Below, in pieces: positions 1 through 12,076 of a stretch of 64,000 nt of DNA. Numbering within the stretch: position 1 is the stretch's first letter; each line of letters starts with the position of its first letter. The translations under genes and the position numbers were made by a program. The notes under the pieces are model-generated. The model was not told the origin of the DNA and searched no databases. It saw only the letters and a list, made by a program, of their open reading frames with translations. The stretch is from contig CM055275.1 in the NCBI GenBank assembly GCA_029237695.1, forward strand, positions 9,746,899 to 9,810,898, given 5' to 3'. The DNA is from Conchocele bisecta. Its lineage: Eukaryota > Mollusca > Bivalvia > Lucinida > Thyasiridae.

Positions 1-678
1 CTGCCCATCTCAGATTCAATGGAATTAAGATTGATTGGTCTGTACAATTGACTATGCCATACATATTACAAGAAAGCAAGGCATTGGGAGTAAACTTTGT
101 AAAGTGGACATTAGGTATGCTTTTAAACAGATTCCTGTCCAGAAGTTGTGGCCCTTTCGGTGCATTAAATGAGATGATATGTATTATTTCTATACCAGAT
201 TAGTCTTAGGAAGTCGATCTAGCCCCAACATTTTTGACTGCTTGTCACAGGCTATTTGATGGATCCTGAACAACAATTATGAGGTGAAACATTATCTACA
301 TTTGCTGGAGGACTTCCTCACGAAGAATGGCCCGAGGCTATTTTGCGGTTTGTTTTTGCAAGAATAGGCATACCATTATCACCTACAAAAGTATGGGACC
401 TATTACAGTAATTGAGTTTTTAGGCATTGTATTAGACCGCGTGAAAATGGAGGCCAGATTGACGCTAGAAAAAATACAGCGCATTGCTGCTCTGCTTCAA
501 GTGTTCTCAACAAAGAAGTCGTGTACTAGAAGAGTTGCTAAGTCTTCTGGGACATCTCAATTTTTCATGCCCGGTGATTTATCCGGGTCTTGCATTTGTG
601 TCGTACATAGTTCCGATGGTTTACACCAGTGGCAGACAGGCTACCAGAGCGGTGTGTTCCGGTTTCCGAGCTCCAGCT
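1..678 (+). pseudogene. DIRS-like retrotransposon remnant D1, reverse transcriptase part (5' end cut by window)
   Basis: Conceptual translation gives fragments of a DIRS-type reverse transcriptase in several frames: a GPITVIEFLGIVLDR palm/thumb stretch and, further on, LLGHLNFSCPVIYPG, the connection that precedes RNase H in DIRS elements. The catalytic box reads LLEDF instead of the LDDF seen in copies D4 and D5, so the first catalytic Asp is Glu. The copy has lost the zinc-finger region between its gag start and the reverse transcriptase. It ends at a (CCGT)n tract. It is dead and lies in the intron before TSP1 of unit 1. Confidence 0.75.
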
Positions 679-713
679 CTCCCGTCCCGTCCATCCGTCC
701 GTCCGTCCGTCCG
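679..713. repeat. (CCGT)n microsatellite
   Basis: A short run of CCGT and CCCGT units directly follows the DIRS fragment. The counterpart in unit 2 is roughly twice as long, so the tract length is unstable. Confidence 0.9.
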
Positions 714-850
714 CCTAACTCATTTGGATCGTCCTACGGCGGCTCACCTATTTCGAGTCGTGTGCTCATGACTCAACTCACTCTAGTCATCCTACGTTGG
801 CTCAACTCTGTGGCACATGTTGATCTGATGAAATTCAGCTACAGTTAGCT
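714..850. repeat. Degenerate minisatellite remnant (ACTCACTCTAGTCRTCCTACG type)
   Basis: Two or three degenerate copies of a roughly 55-60 bp unit containing GGCGGCTCACC and GACTCAACTCACTCTAGTC. Longer arrays lie at 18640-18960 and 43080-43320 behind the recombinase fragments. This suggests units 1 and 2 lost everything between the (CCGT)n tract and this array. Confidence 0.7.
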
Positions 851-1177
851 CCCAATGAGGAGCTAAATATGTTATTCATGTTTTATGTATATGAATGCGA
901 TATGTGCGTATAGTACCGCTACTATGGTAGTTACGGCATATTACACATGCACAATATGCAATGGTGGAGTGGGGCCGGGTTGAGTTTCAGATATAGCCGA
1001 TGTTGGACCAGTTACAGCATACAGAGTTCACCCTGCAATGATAGGTAATATACAATTGCAGCATATATTGAGTGTATAAATATGGATTTTATCAGCAAAT
1101 ATCAGGAACCTCAAATCCTGATTTCATGGATATATATTGAATATTCCCCACCTCTGACTGTGCTTATGCAATTTCAG
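851..1177. other. Intron sequence before TSP1 of unit 1
   Basis: No gene or known repeat seen. The same stretch precedes TSP1 in all five units (for example 8904-9228 and 43440-43755), so it travels with the cassette. It ends in the acceptor TTATGCAATTTCAG. Confidence 0.6.
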
Positions 1178-1438
1178 TCGATGGCGGGTGGACCATTGGG
1201 GGTCCATACTCCCCATGTACAACAAGTTGTGGCAATGGCACCCACTTCCAGCAGGAGGTCCTGTACGAACCACATCCTGCGAATGGCGGCAAACAGTGTT
1301 GTTGGCTCCAATAAACAGACAACAAACTGTAAACACGCAAGCTTGTCCAACGACCCCTACCAACACCACAACAACAATGACAAACAACAACAACAACGAC
1401 GCCATTGCCCGCAACTCCACCGCCCACAACTCCACCAG
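1178..1438 (+). pseudogene. TSP1-domain exon, unit 1 (frame-broken as read)
   Basis: Matches the open TSP1 exons of the other units between an AG acceptor and a GTAACT donor, including the Cys and Trp framework and the Thr/Pro tail. Several one-base indels disturb it. Two compensating pairs restore frame locally, but an extra T at about 1303 leads to a TAA a few codons later. Unit 2 is open over the same stretch and nearly identical otherwise. Either this copy is decaying or the consensus here is noisy; I favour the latter. Confidence 0.75.
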
Positions 1439-1944
1439 GTAACTTTGATCAAAGGAACCCGTTTTCTGAGACGATTATAATAATGTCTCTTTATAGATAT
1501 TATTATTATTAATTGTCTCTATGACTTTAGATGTGACTTTGATGGCACAGAAATTGGGAACCCATGAGTTATCACTTTTCAATGTTGAATTAAATTTCGT
1601 CGTCGTCGTTTTTCTCATCAAACAACTTAGATAAATATGACTAACCACTAGGTACGGGGAAGGGAGCGCACTGAAACCGTGGAAATACCTTGCACCGATC
1701 AACAACCAAGGACATTATTATGAAATGATGTCAAATCATGTTTGTCTTAGAAAGAAAACAAAAACACAAAACAACAGCCCAACTATAATTTTTGTTTTCC
1801 CTATTCTAAGGGTTTATGCAACATGCTGAGCACATTCAGCGTGCTGGTGCACACAATCTGGGAATTTGTTTGTGAAGTCTGACCTGTGCTCAGTCTTAGC
1901 CGATCAAACTGACCGTTTTCAAGTACAAATTTCATGCTCGGAAT
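1439..1944. other. Intron after TSP1, unit 1
   Basis: AT-rich with no coding signal. It is shared with units 2 to 5 at the same distance from TSP1. Confidence 0.5.
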
Positions 1945-3010
1945 ATATTATAACTTCTGTTTCCTTCATCCAAAATGCTTAATATTTCACACATGCATTC
2001 CTGTAAGACTCTACTACCATGCTGTGCTAAAATCCACGACCGTCCATTCCCCGCTGATCCCAAGTTCAAGGTCAAATACTTATCCTCTTCACAAAACATA
2101 ACATCAGAGAAATATTGTTATAACTTCTATTTCCTTGATCCAAAATGTTGAATATGTCACACATGCATTTCTGTAAGGCTTCTACTACCATGCTGTGCCA
2201 ATTCCACGACAGTCCAAGCCCCGCAGACCCAAGCTCAAGGTCAAATTCTTTGTCTCTTTACAAAACTTAACATCAGAGAAATATTGTTATAAATTATATT
2301 TCCTTCATCCAAAATGCTTAATATTTCACATATACATTCCTATAAGACTCTACCACCATGCTGTGCCAAATCCAGGACCGTCCAACCCCCGCTGATCCCA
2401 AGGTCAAGGTCAAAGACTTGGTCTCTTTACAAAACTTAACATCAGAGCAATCAGTTATAACTTCTATTTCCTTCATGGAAAATTCTTATATTTCACAACA
2501 TGCATTCCTCTAAGGTTGTACCATCATGCTGTGACAAATATACGACCGTCCAACCCCCGCTGATCCCAATGGTCAAGGTGACATAGTCTCCTTACAAACT
2601 TAACATCGGTATAAATAATAAAGTTTATAACGTCTGTGTTCTTCAAGACACATTCTTAATATTTTCACACACGCATTTCCTCTAAGGTTGTTACCATCCT
2701 GCTGTGACAAATCTACGACCGTCCAACCCCCGCTGTTTTTCTTCAAGGTCAAGGTGACATATTATCTTTACAAACTTAACATCAGAAAAATATGTTACAA
2801 ATTCTATTTCTTTCATCTCCGCTGATCTCGAGGTCCATGTCACATACTTAGTCTCTTTACAAAACTTAACATCGAGAAATTGGTTATAACTTCTATTTTC
2901 CTTGCTCGGATCTGCTTCACATTTCACACACGCATTGCTCAATTAGACCTCTACCACCCTGTGACTAATTCACGTTCGCACCGCCCCGCCCCCGCTAAAG
3001 CCCAGTCAAG
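1945..3010. repeat. Tandem core of a dispersed bivalve element (about 150-180 bp units)
   Basis: At least six diverged head-to-tail copies of a unit containing CTCTTTACAAAACTTAACAT, ATAACTTCTATTTCCTTCAT, TTAATATTTCACACATGCAT and CTGATCCCAAGGTCAAGGTC. The same unit recurs at 9965-11030, 17320-17990, 42010-42400, 59805-60540 and inverted at 63090-63300. This resembles bivalve pearl-type elements, which pair a tandem core with an ACGG microsatellite. That family name is my inference. Confidence 0.75.
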
Positions 3011-3090
3011 GTCACAATCCCACGCAATTGGATTTTGTGTCTCGCCCTCGAAAGCGGAAAGTGAGACATAGGTTTTGCTTTTCCCGGAGT

Positions 3091-3104
3091 CGGCGTCGTC
3101 GCGT

Positions 3105-3145
<41 letters not shown>

Positions 3146-3183
3146 CGTCGTCGGCGTTCGTCGGCGTCGTCGGCGTCGTCGGC
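3091..3183. repeat. (GGCGTCGTC)n microsatellite, unit 1
   Basis: An imperfect 9-bp repeat about 93 bp long. The unit 2 copy at 11104-11243 is longer and perfect. The poly-Arg, poly-Asp and poly-Val reading frames across it are artefacts of the repeat. Confidence 0.95.
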
Positions 3184-3837
3184 TGCATTTTTTGTCATGT
3201 GACAAGTCTGAGATGTCCCTATAGCTAAAAATAGTTTAAAATGAATGATTCCTAACAGTCCGCACCAAATTTCATGCTTGTATCACAAAATGTACAATTT
3301 TCTGACATATCGATTCCGCTACATGTATGAGACATTTTTCTGGCAAAATAATCATTCCATTCAACCATTAACCCAACGTATTGATTAGCATTATTTTAAT
3401 TCATTTTATACCAGACGCAAAATTTTCCACACTGATATAAGGGGCGATAAGGCCGATGCCGTTGATTACGTAAAATGTTAACGGACATTAATATTTATTT
3501 TTCTGCAATTATTTGTTTCCATATGCAATGCTCATACTTTATAATTTGTCGACAATATTACTTTTTTTAAGATGAGACATTTAATTAGGACAAACAATTA
3601 AACTATCATTGTCTCATTTGCATGTGAAAATTCCTGATACCACCGCGAGTCACTATCAGTAAAACAAATATTAATACATGATTATATATGTATAGCGTGC
3701 ACGTGTAATGTTTAGGACTGGTGGAATAGTGACACACTTATTTAATTCCTGTAACAAACATTCTGTGCATACTGAGTGGGTATGTACCATTACAGGACTG
3801 AACCCGGCTTCTGCTTATTGTGCCTCATTTGTTTCAG

Positions 3838-4047
3838 CGACAACTACAACTGCGACGACTACTACGGTTACCGAGCCAACGACAACTACCATAGTTACCG
3901 AACCAACCACAAATACAACAGCTGCCGAACTAACAACAGCCACTACAACTACGCAAGCTCCAGATAGTACAGATACTACCACAAAAGGTTCTACCACTAA
4001 AGCTCCAAATAACACAGTCACTACTAGCCAGACACCAGGAGCAGCAG
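3838..4047 (+). CDS. Thr-rich mucin-like linker exon, unit 1
   Basis: A 210-nt exon between TTTCAG and GTAATG, phase 1 at both ends, open throughout. After completing the Ala codon split by the intron it reads almost entirely Thr, Ala, Val, Pro and Glu, with VTEPTTTT-type repeats and a terminal TPGAAG. Such stretches are usually densely O-glycosylated spacers between extracellular domains. It lies between TSP1 and VWA in this unit. Six sister exons (11867, 27793, 29995, 51945, 54145, 58189) share the sequence and the intron flanks. This is the only unit 1 exon without a frame break. Confidence 0.75.
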
Positions 4048-4340
4048 GTAATGTCATGGTTATCATGTCTGTAAAATCAATTTATCATTTTATGGTTGAG
4101 CCATCAACCATCAATTGGCGTAAATGATTAGCTTGGTTTATCTGGGTGTGGAATCACATGGTTTCTGAGCTCTGTGACGTTCGTATTGTGAATATTTAAA
4201 GAAAATATACTGTACAAATGATGTCAAAAGATTACATCACGTCAAATCATGTTCGGAAACGTTTCGGTACCACGTGAACCCATACCCGTTACGAGCAAAT
4301 AACTGTAACAACTTTGTCCTATTTTAGTGCGAGTGACCAT

Positions 4341-4535
4341 GGGGCGTTTCACTAAATTTCGTATGACTAAAATGTTCGTAAGTGTTGTTCTGTCAATTGA
4401 ACATTTTCTTGTAAACAATTGTTGATCGTCTATGCTAAATAGATGTAAATCCATCAATTCCAAAGTTTCTAGACGATCGTGAATTTGAACTTACGGACAT
4501 CTTTAGTCTTACGAGGGTTTTGTGAAACTGGCCCC
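4341..4535. repeat. Long-form TIR MITE (GGGGCGTTTCACTAAA...)
   Basis: The left arm GGGGCGTTTCACTAAATTTC and the right arm ending TTTTGTGAAACTGGCCCC are inverted copies. The interior differs from the 150-bp short form at 38373. Copies sit downstream of almost every T exon. Confidence 0.7.
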
Positions 4536-4769
4536 ATCTGATAAAGCACATCTTATGATGGAGTTGACACTGACGTGAGATCCTCTGATCGGAGCTAGAA
4601 CGCTGGCATGCCATTCAATCACTAACGATTTCTAGTGTGTCATTATCATGTTCCTGTTTGTGTGATTTTGTGACCTGTGTAGCTCCTCGTCAAATAGCAC
4701 ACTCCTGTAGCACGATAACATTCTATATTGCTAGATATATGCTTCAAACTTGCTTCAAAAATAAAAATG

Positions 4770-4833
4770 AATACTCCCTCAAAGTATACTTAGCTAAATA
4801 AGTATACTTAGCAATTTTGATGAAATCGGCTAC
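4770..4833. repeat. Right half of a 300-bp TIR MITE (GTATACTTAGCTAAATAAG arm)
   Basis: Only the right arm, ending GAAATCGGCTAC, is present in units 1 and 2. The complete element is seen in units 3, 4 and 5 (20725, 37128, 44796). Confidence 0.7.
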
Positions 4834-5054
4834 GGATCATTATAGCGCACTCCCGGAGCCTGATAACAATTTATATTGCTTGTTTAGAAGCATGATGGAT
4901 GTTTCATTGATGGAATGGCGAACAGTGCAGATTGAGATCAGATTGTGCGGATGCACAGGCTGATCTGGATCTACACTGGTTGCAGACTAAATGCCACCAA
5001 TTTCTCCAATTCGCAGCCACATATAAACATCTTTCTTTGTGTTTTCTTGTACAG

Positions 5055-5295
5055 AGTGTAACCTGACTCTGCCAGTGGACGTTGTGTTTCTTCTCGACGC
5101 ATCCGGCAGTGTGGGATCACAAAACTTCCAAACGATGTTAACATTCGTCAACAAAGTAGTAGTGGTTTCCCAGTTAGCCAGAATGAAACTCACATCGGCT
5201 TGGTCACGTTTTAGATAGCGACGTGCTGCATCAGTTTCTATCTGAACCAATACTTCGACAAAAACTGCCATCAAAACAGCCGTCTCTCAAACCAG
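5055..5295 (+). pseudogene. VWA-a exon, unit 1 (frame-broken as read)
   Basis: First third of a VWA domain. The start is good and includes the DASGS MIDAS motif. About five single-base indels then follow within 130 bp (for example a lost A in GTAGTAGTGG near 5160 and extra T and A residues after 5205). The intact exon in units 3 to 5 is 238 nt; this one is 241. The donor is CAG followed by GTTTCT. The dense homopolymer-type indels look more like consensus error than slow decay. Confidence 0.75.
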
Positions 5296-5321
5296 GTTTC
5301 TTCTTATTCTAATTTATACTA

Positions 5322-5535
5322 GGGATGGGTTGTGGCCTAGGGGTTAGAACACCTGACTTCAAATCCGGAGATTGTGGGTTCAAACCTCACCTAGGCCTCA
5401 AAACATACTTTCATAGTATTTCCATCCCACTGTCTGTCGGATGAGACTCTATATGTCTCTAAATGACCTTCGCAATTGGCTGGGATGTTGAAACCCTTTT
5501 TTAACTTTCACTATATATTTAAACTGCAACACCCC
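5322..5535 (+). repeat. tRNA-derived SINE, unit 1
   Basis: The head carries a tRNA-like A box (TGGCCTAGGGGTTAGAACA) and B box (GGGTTCAAACCTC). The tail contains TGGGATGTTGAAACC and CACTATATATTT, as in mollusc SINEs. It starts about 26 bp past the VWA-a donor in every unit, so it was inserted before the cassette was duplicated. Confidence 0.75.
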
Positions 5536-5998
5536 TTTTCGGGATGTTACAGTATCATATTTTGTTCATATCACATGTACATACAATCAAATACAATCGA
5601 GTTTTCGCAGTAATTAGCCGGGTACCATATACAGCTGGATGGACTGAAGACTGAAGAAGTGTGGTTTAAAGTGTCCTTGCTCAAGTACTCAACATATTAC
5701 CTCTTGTGAGGTTGAAACTCACGATATGATCAGCTGTCAGCATTGCTCTAGTCACAGACATGAACTTCACTGTAGAGCCTGAATCAGCCTGTACATCTGG
5801 GGCCCGTTTCACTAAACTTTGTACGGACTAAAAGTGTTCGTAAGTGCAAAATTTTGGATTGTCTGGAAACGTTGTTGTTGATGTGAATTTTGCACTTATG
5901 AATTTTTCATATACAACGCAATGAAAGAAAATATCTTCATTGAAAATCAGTAAATTCTTAGCATGTTTTTTCTTCATCAGAATGTATTTTCTTTTCAG

Positions 5999-6116
5999 CT
6001 ATGCAGGTGGTGGAACTAATACGGACGGTGCCATCAAATATACGAGAGTGAATGTTTCAATGCCACAAATGGAATGAGAAGCAATGCAGCAAAAATTGTT
6101 ATTATTGTTACTGATG
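5999..6116 (+). pseudogene. VWA-b exon, unit 1 (one-base deletion)
   Basis: Middle third of the VWA domain, from CTTTTCAG to the GTGAGT donor. It encodes the GGGTNT MIDAS threonine loop and ends in the VTDG aspartate. It is 118 nt against 119 nt in all other units, because one T of the TTTT run in GTGAATGTTTTCAATG is missing near 6053. This shifts the frame. Confidence 0.8.
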
Positions 6117-6519
6117 GTGAGTTGCATATACCGCATAACCTGTTGTATTCACACCTATCATTAAATGTGGCTGTGACTGGAGAAATGTGGCTTATGGGTT
6201 TTGTGAACAGTGTAACTCCTAATCAATCAGCACACTCTGTAGCCTGAGAGCGATCTATATTGCTTGGTATATGTATGACGGGTGTTTCATTGATGGAATG
6301 GCGAACAGTGCAGATCCTGATAAGACTGTGCGGATGTACAGTCTGATCTGGATACTGCGATGGGGTCCCAAAACCCATAAGCCCATTTCTCCAGTCCACA
6401 GTCACTAATTGTTTGAATTTTTCAATTATTTATTTATACTATGTATATGTTTTATCACTTTCATTAATGCATTCATATAGTGTGATATACATCACATTTC
6501 CATAGATCATGTCTGCCCC

Positions 6520-7385
6520 AGTAACTAATAACATTATAATTGCCAAGTAACCCCAGTGACCTTGATATCACCCCTGAATCTCAATAACCATGGCATTGCC
6601 ACTCGTAGACAGTAAACTTGATATTTTACATTTCAGGCATACCCAGTAATATTGATATTGCATTTGCAACTCAACTCGATTAACACTGACTTGTACATGT
6701 AATTACCAGTTAACTATAGTGCAACGTTGACATTACAGTAACTACAGTAAAACTACAGTAAACCTTGACATTATAATTGCAATTAACCCCATTTACCTTG
6801 ATATTTCCATCACCATTGTGAACCTCAATAAAACCATGACATTGCCACTCAATTACAGGTAACCTTGATATTGCAATTGCCAATCAACCCCAGTACCGGT
6901 AACTTTGACATTTCATTTGCCAGTCAATTCCAGTTCCAGTCATTGAAATTTGAAGTTTATCCCCAGTAACCTTGACATTGCAATTGCCAGTTAACCACAT
7001 TGTAGCTTTGCAGTATCATGTACTTGCTAGTTTAATGATGTAACCTTGACACACAAAATTACCTGTCAACCACACTATCCTCGACATTGCAGTGGCCAGT
7101 TCAGCAGTAGCTTGACATTGCAAATGCCAGTTAACTCGAGTAACCTTGACATTGCATTGCCAGTAAACCTTGGTAACCTTTACATTGAAATTGCCAGTAA
7201 AAAAGCCCGGTAATTTTACATTGCAATTGTCAATCAACCCCAGTAACATTGACATTGAAATTGCCTTTATTAAAGCCCAGGAAGTTAACATTGCCATTGT
7301 CAATCAACCCCAGTAGCCTTGACATTGCAATCTATTCGTGGAACTGTTACCTTGCAATTATCAGTTAGCCCATGTAAACGTGCCA
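6520..7385. repeat. 34-bp minisatellite in the VWA-b/VWA-c intron, unit 1
   Basis: Diverged tandem units resembling CCCCAGTAACCTTGACATTG followed by CAATTGCCAGTTAA fill almost the whole intron up to the VWA-c acceptor. No coding potential. Confidence 0.85.
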
Positions 7386-7391
7386 TTGCAG

Positions 7392-7611
7392 GAAAGTCGA
7401 ACAGTGAAACTTCACAATAAAGGAGGCAGGCGCCTTGCGAGATCTAGGTGTCACTGTTTTCTTCTCCATCGGCGTTGGTAGTGGTGTCAGGACAACCGAG
7501 TTGAATGGCATGGCATGGCAACCGATCCCGACTCCAAGCATGTGTTCGATGTTGCAGATTTCAGCTCCCTGAACTCGATTAAGGGATCTCTGGTGAAAAG
7601 GGCATGTGAAG
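7392..7611 (+). pseudogene. VWA-c exon, unit 1 (frame-broken as read)
   Basis: Last third of the VWA domain from GCCATTGCAG to the GTAAAT donor, with the recognisable TIKEAGALRDLGVT and MATDPDSKHVF segments. It is 220 nt instead of 213. A C is lost in TTCACAATAAAGG, three bases are gained in TTTTCTTCTCC, and ATGGC is duplicated near 7510. None of these is present in units 3 to 5. Confidence 0.8.
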
Positions 7612-7913
7612 GTAAATGATGTTGGTAATAAAACATGCTTGGTATTTAATTGAATCTTACAGCTGTCGACTATTTAAAACCTTAATGTTCCAGCTAAAAT
7701 TTATTCTAAAGAATGTGTATATTTTGGTTTTGGATACTGATTGTATGCCACCACAATAGTGGTCTGGGTCGGGGTATATAGTGATCGCCCTATCTGTCCG
7801 TCTCTTTGTCTGTCGGTAGACAATTTTAATTTATGTGTGTTAATTCGAATACCATCTATCTGATGAAACTTCACAAGCATAGTCAGATAAAACACGGTGA
7901 GCTCGCTATTGAA

Positions 7914-8693
7914 TGTCGGAGCTAGATTTGTACCAACGGGATATTATCAACATGGCGTCTCGTTATTCTGAGAAGGGGTTTTACGAGTATCGCAAGATGT
8001 TCTCTGCCCAAGCAGCTGCCCATCTCAGATTCAATGGAATTAAGATTGATTGGTCTGTACAATTGACTATGCCATATATATTACAAGAAAGCAAGGCATT
8101 GGGAGTAAACTTTGTAAAGTGGACATTAGGTATGCTTTTAAACAGATTCCTGTCCAGATGTTGTGGCCCTTTCGGTGCATTAAATGAGATGATATGTATT
8201 ATTTCTATACCAGATTAGTCTTAGGAAGTCGATCTAGCCCCAACATTTTTGACTGCTTGTCACAGGCTATTTGATGGATCCTGAACAACAATTATGAGGT
8301 GAAACATTATCTACATTTGCTGGAGGACTTCCTCACGAAGAATGGCCCGAGGCTATTTTGCGGTTTGTTTTTGCAAGAATAGGCATACCATTATCACCTA
8401 CAAAAGTATGGGACCTATTACAGTAATTGAGTTTTTAGGCATTGTATTAGACCGCGTGAAAATGGAGGCCAGATTGCCGCTAGAAAAAATACAGCGCATT
8501 GCTGCTCTGCTTCAAGTGTTCTCAACAAAGAAGTCGTGTACTAGAAGAGTTGCTAAGTCTTCTGGGACATCTCAATTTTTCATGCCCGGTGATTTATCCG
8601 GGTCTTGCATTTGTGTCGTACATAGTTCCGATGGTTTACACCAGTGGCAGACAGGCTACCAGAGCGGTGTGTTCCGGTTTCCGAGCTCCAGCT
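7914..8693 (+). pseudogene. DIRS-like remnant D2 (gag start fused to reverse transcriptase)
   Basis: Begins with an ATG opening MSELDLYQRDIINMASRYSE, which I read as the start of the element's gag-like protein. After the IDWSV residues the sequence jumps to the LTMPYILQESKA stretch of the reverse transcriptase. About 740 bp present in D4 and D6 (zinc-finger region and first RT motifs) are missing. The catalytic box is LLEDF. The copy ends at a (CCGT)n tract. Confidence 0.75.
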
Positions 8694-8768
8694 CTCCCGT
8701 CCCGTCCATCCGTCCGTCCGTCCGTCCGTCCGTCGTCCGTCCGTCCGTCCGTCCGTCCGTCCGTCCGC
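8694..8768. repeat. (CCGT)n microsatellite, unit 2
   Basis: About 75 bp of CCGT units with one CGT slip, twice the length of the unit 1 tract. Confidence 0.95.
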
Positions 8769-9228
8769 CTAACTCATTTGGATCGTCCTACGGCGGCTCA
8801 CCTATTTCGAGTCGTGTGCTCATGACTCAACTCACTCTAGTCATCCTACGTTGGCTCAACTCTGTGGCACATGTTGATCTGATGAAATTCAGCTACAGTT
8901 AGCTCCCAATGAGGAGCCAAATATGTTATTCATGTTTTATGTATATGAATGCGATATGTGCGTATAGTACCGCTACTATGGTAGTTACGGCATATTACAC
9001 ATGCACAATATGCATGGTGGGAGTGGGGCCGGGTTGAGTTTCAGATATAGCCGTTGGACCAGTTACAGCATACAGAGTTCACCCTGCAATGATAGGTAAT
9101 ATACAATTGCAGCATATATTATGAGTGTATAAATATGGATTTATCAGCAAATATCAGGAACCTCAAATCCTGATTTCAGGATATATATTGAATATTCCCC
9201 ACCTCTGACTGTGCTTATGCAATTTCAG

Positions 9229-9486
9229 TCGATGGCGGGTGGACCCATTGGGGGTCATACTCCCCATGTACAACAAGTTGTGGCAATGGCACCCACTTCC
9301 AGCAGAGGTCCTGTACGAACCCACATCCTGCGAATGGCGGCAAACAGTGTGTTGGCTCCAATAAACAGACAACAAACTGTAACACGCAAGCTTGTCCAAC
9401 GACCCCTACCAACACCACAACAACAATGACAACAACAACAACAACGACGCCATTGCCCGCAACTCCACCGCCCACAACTCCACCAG
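9229..9486 (+). CDS. TSP1-domain exon, unit 2
   Basis: A 258-nt open exon, phase 1 to phase 1, from GCAATTTCAG to GTAACT. The start GGWTHWGSYSPC carries the Trp ladder, and CTTSCG matches the CSxTCG core of group 1 TSP1 repeats. Six cysteines follow the family spacing, ending TQACP. A Thr run and a PPTTPP tail then lead to the next exon. TSP1 domains bind glycosaminoglycans or other matrix ligands outside the cell. The ligand here is unknown. Confidence 0.88.
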
Positions 9487-9959
9487 GTAACTTTGATCAA
9501 AGGAACCCGTTTCTGAGACGATTATAATAATGTCTCTTTATAGATATTATTATTAGAATTGTCTCTATGACTTTGATGTGACTTTGATGGCACAGAAATT
9601 GGGACCCATGATTATCACTTTCAATGTTGAATTAAATTTCGTCGTCGTCGTTTTTCTCATCAACAACTTAGATAAATATGACTAACCACTAGGTACGGGG
9701 AAGGGAGCGCACTGAAACCGTGGAATACCTTGCACCGATCAACACCAAGGACATTATTATGAAATGATGTCAAATCATGTTTGTCTTAGAAAGAAAACAA
9801 AACACAAAACAACAGCCAACTATAATTTTTGTTTCCCCTATTCTAAGGGTTATGCAACATGCTGAGCACATTCAGCGTGCTGGTGCACACAATCTGGGAA
9901 TTTGTTTGTGAAGTCTGACCTGTGCTCAGTCTTAGCCGATCAAACTGACCGTTTTCAAG

Positions 9960-11090
9960 TACAAATTTCATGCTCGGAATATATTATAACTTCTGTTTCC
10001 TTCATCCAAAATGCTTAATATTTCACACATGCATTCCTGTAAGACTCTACTACCATGCTGTGCTAAAATCCACGACCGTCCATTCCCCGCTGATCCCAAG
10101 TTCAAGGTCAAATACTTATCCTCTTCACAAAACATAACATCAGAGAAATATTGTTATAACTTCTATTTCCTTGATCCAAAATGTTGAATATGTCACACAT
10201 GCATTTCTGTAAGGCTCTACTACCATGCTGTGCCAATTCCACGACAGTCCAAGCCCCGCTGACCCCAAGCTCAAGGTCAAATTCTTTGTCTCTTTACAAA
10301 ACTTAACATCAGAGAAATATTGTTATAAATTATATTTCCTTCATCCAAAATGCTTAATATTTCACATATACATTCCTATAAGACTCTACCACCATGCTGT
10401 GCCAAATCCAGGACCGTCCAACCCCCGCTTATCCCAAGGTCAAGGTCAAATACTTGGTCTCTTTACAAAACTTAACATCAGAGCAATCAGTTATAACTTC
10501 TATTTCCTTCATGGAAAATTCTTAATATTTCACACATGCATTCCTCTAAGGTTGTACCATCATGCTGTGACAAATATACGACCGTCCAACCCCCGCTGAT
10601 CCCAAGGTCAAGGTGACATAGTCTCCTTACAAAACTTAACATCGGATAAATAAGTTATAACGTCTGTGTTCTTCAAGAAACATTCTTAATATTTCACACA
10701 CGCATTCCTCTAAGGTTGTACCATCCTGCTGTGACAAATCTACGACCGTCCAACCCCCGCTGTTCTCAAGGTCAAGGTGACATATTATCTTTACAAAACT
10801 TAACATCAGAAAAATATGTTACAAATTCTATTTCTTTCATCTCCGCTGATCTCGAGGTCAATGTCACATACTTAGTCTCTTTACAAAACTTAACATCAGA
10901 GAAATTGGTTATAACTTCTATTTCCTTGCTCGGATCTGCTTCACATTTCACACACGCATTGCTCCAATAGACCTCTACCACCCTGTGACTAATTCACGTT
11001 CGCACCGCCCCCGCTAAGCTCAGTCAAGGTCACAAGCCCACGCACTTGGATTTTGGTCTCGCCCTCGAAGCGGAAAGTGAGACATAGGTT
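9960..11090. repeat. Tandem core of the dispersed element, unit 2
   Basis: Same array as 1945-3010 with fewer base slips. It ends in GTCAAGGTCACAAGCCCACG and then GAGACATAGGTTTTGC before the 9-bp microsatellite. Confidence 0.75.
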
Positions 11091-11103
11091 TTGCTTTTCC
11101 GGA

Positions 11104-11244
<141 letters not shown>

Positions 11245-11866
11245 TGCCATTTTTGTCATGTGACAAGTCTGAGATGTCCCTACAGCTAAAAATAGTTAAA
11301 ATGAATGATTCCTAACAGTGCACCAAATTTCATGCTTGTATCACAAAATGTACAATTCTCTGACATAACGATTCCGCTATGAGACATTTTCTGTCAAAAT
11401 AAACATTCATTCACCATTAACCCACGTATTGATTATCATTATTATTCATTTTATACCAGACGCAAATTTCCACACAGATATAAGGGGCGATAACCGTGTT
11501 TACTTAAAATGTTAACGGACATTAATATTTATTCTCTGTAATTATTTGTTCATGTGCAATGCTCATACTTTATAATTTGTCGAAAATATTACTTTTTCAG
11601 ATGAGACATTTAATTAGGACAAACAATTAAACATATCATGCCTCATTTGCATGTGAAAATTCCTGATACCACCGCGAGTCACTATCAGTAAAATAAATAT
11701 TAATAAATGATTATATATGTATAGCGTGCACGTGTAATGTTTAGGACTGGTGGAATAGTGACACACTTATTTAATTCCTATAACAAACATTCTGTGCATA
11801 CTGAGTGGGTATGTACCATTACAGGACTGAACCCGGCTTCTGCTTATTGTGCCTCATTTGTTTCAG

Positions 11867-12076
11867 CGACAACTACAACTGCGACGACTACTACGGTTAC
11901 CGAGCCAACGACAACTACCATAGTTACCGAACCAACCACAAATACAACAGCTGCCGAACTAACAACAGCCACTACAACTACGCAAGCTCCAGATAGTACA
12001 GATACTACCACAAAAGGTTCTACCACTAAAGCTCCAAATAACACAGTCACTACTAGCCAGACACCAGGAGCAGCAG
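11867..12076 (+). CDS. Thr-rich mucin-like linker exon, unit 2
   Basis: A 210-nt open exon, phase 1 to phase 1, with sequence essentially identical to the unit 1 copy. It opens ATTTTATTTT and closes SQTPGAAG. Joined to the preceding TSP1 tail it extends an already Thr/Pro-rich segment, giving a mucin-like spacer of roughly 100 residues before the VWA domain. Confidence 0.78.

Noticed and set aside
2951..3205. Arg-rich and Asp-rich open frames over the 9-bp repeat
   Set aside because: Every frame of (GGCGTCGTC)n lacks stops. Composition and position in an intron repeat explain them.
3815..4066. Minus-strand Val-rich frames opposite the T exons
   Set aside because: Reverse complement of ACN Thr codons gives GTN-type Val codons; the plus strand has the splice sites and phase.
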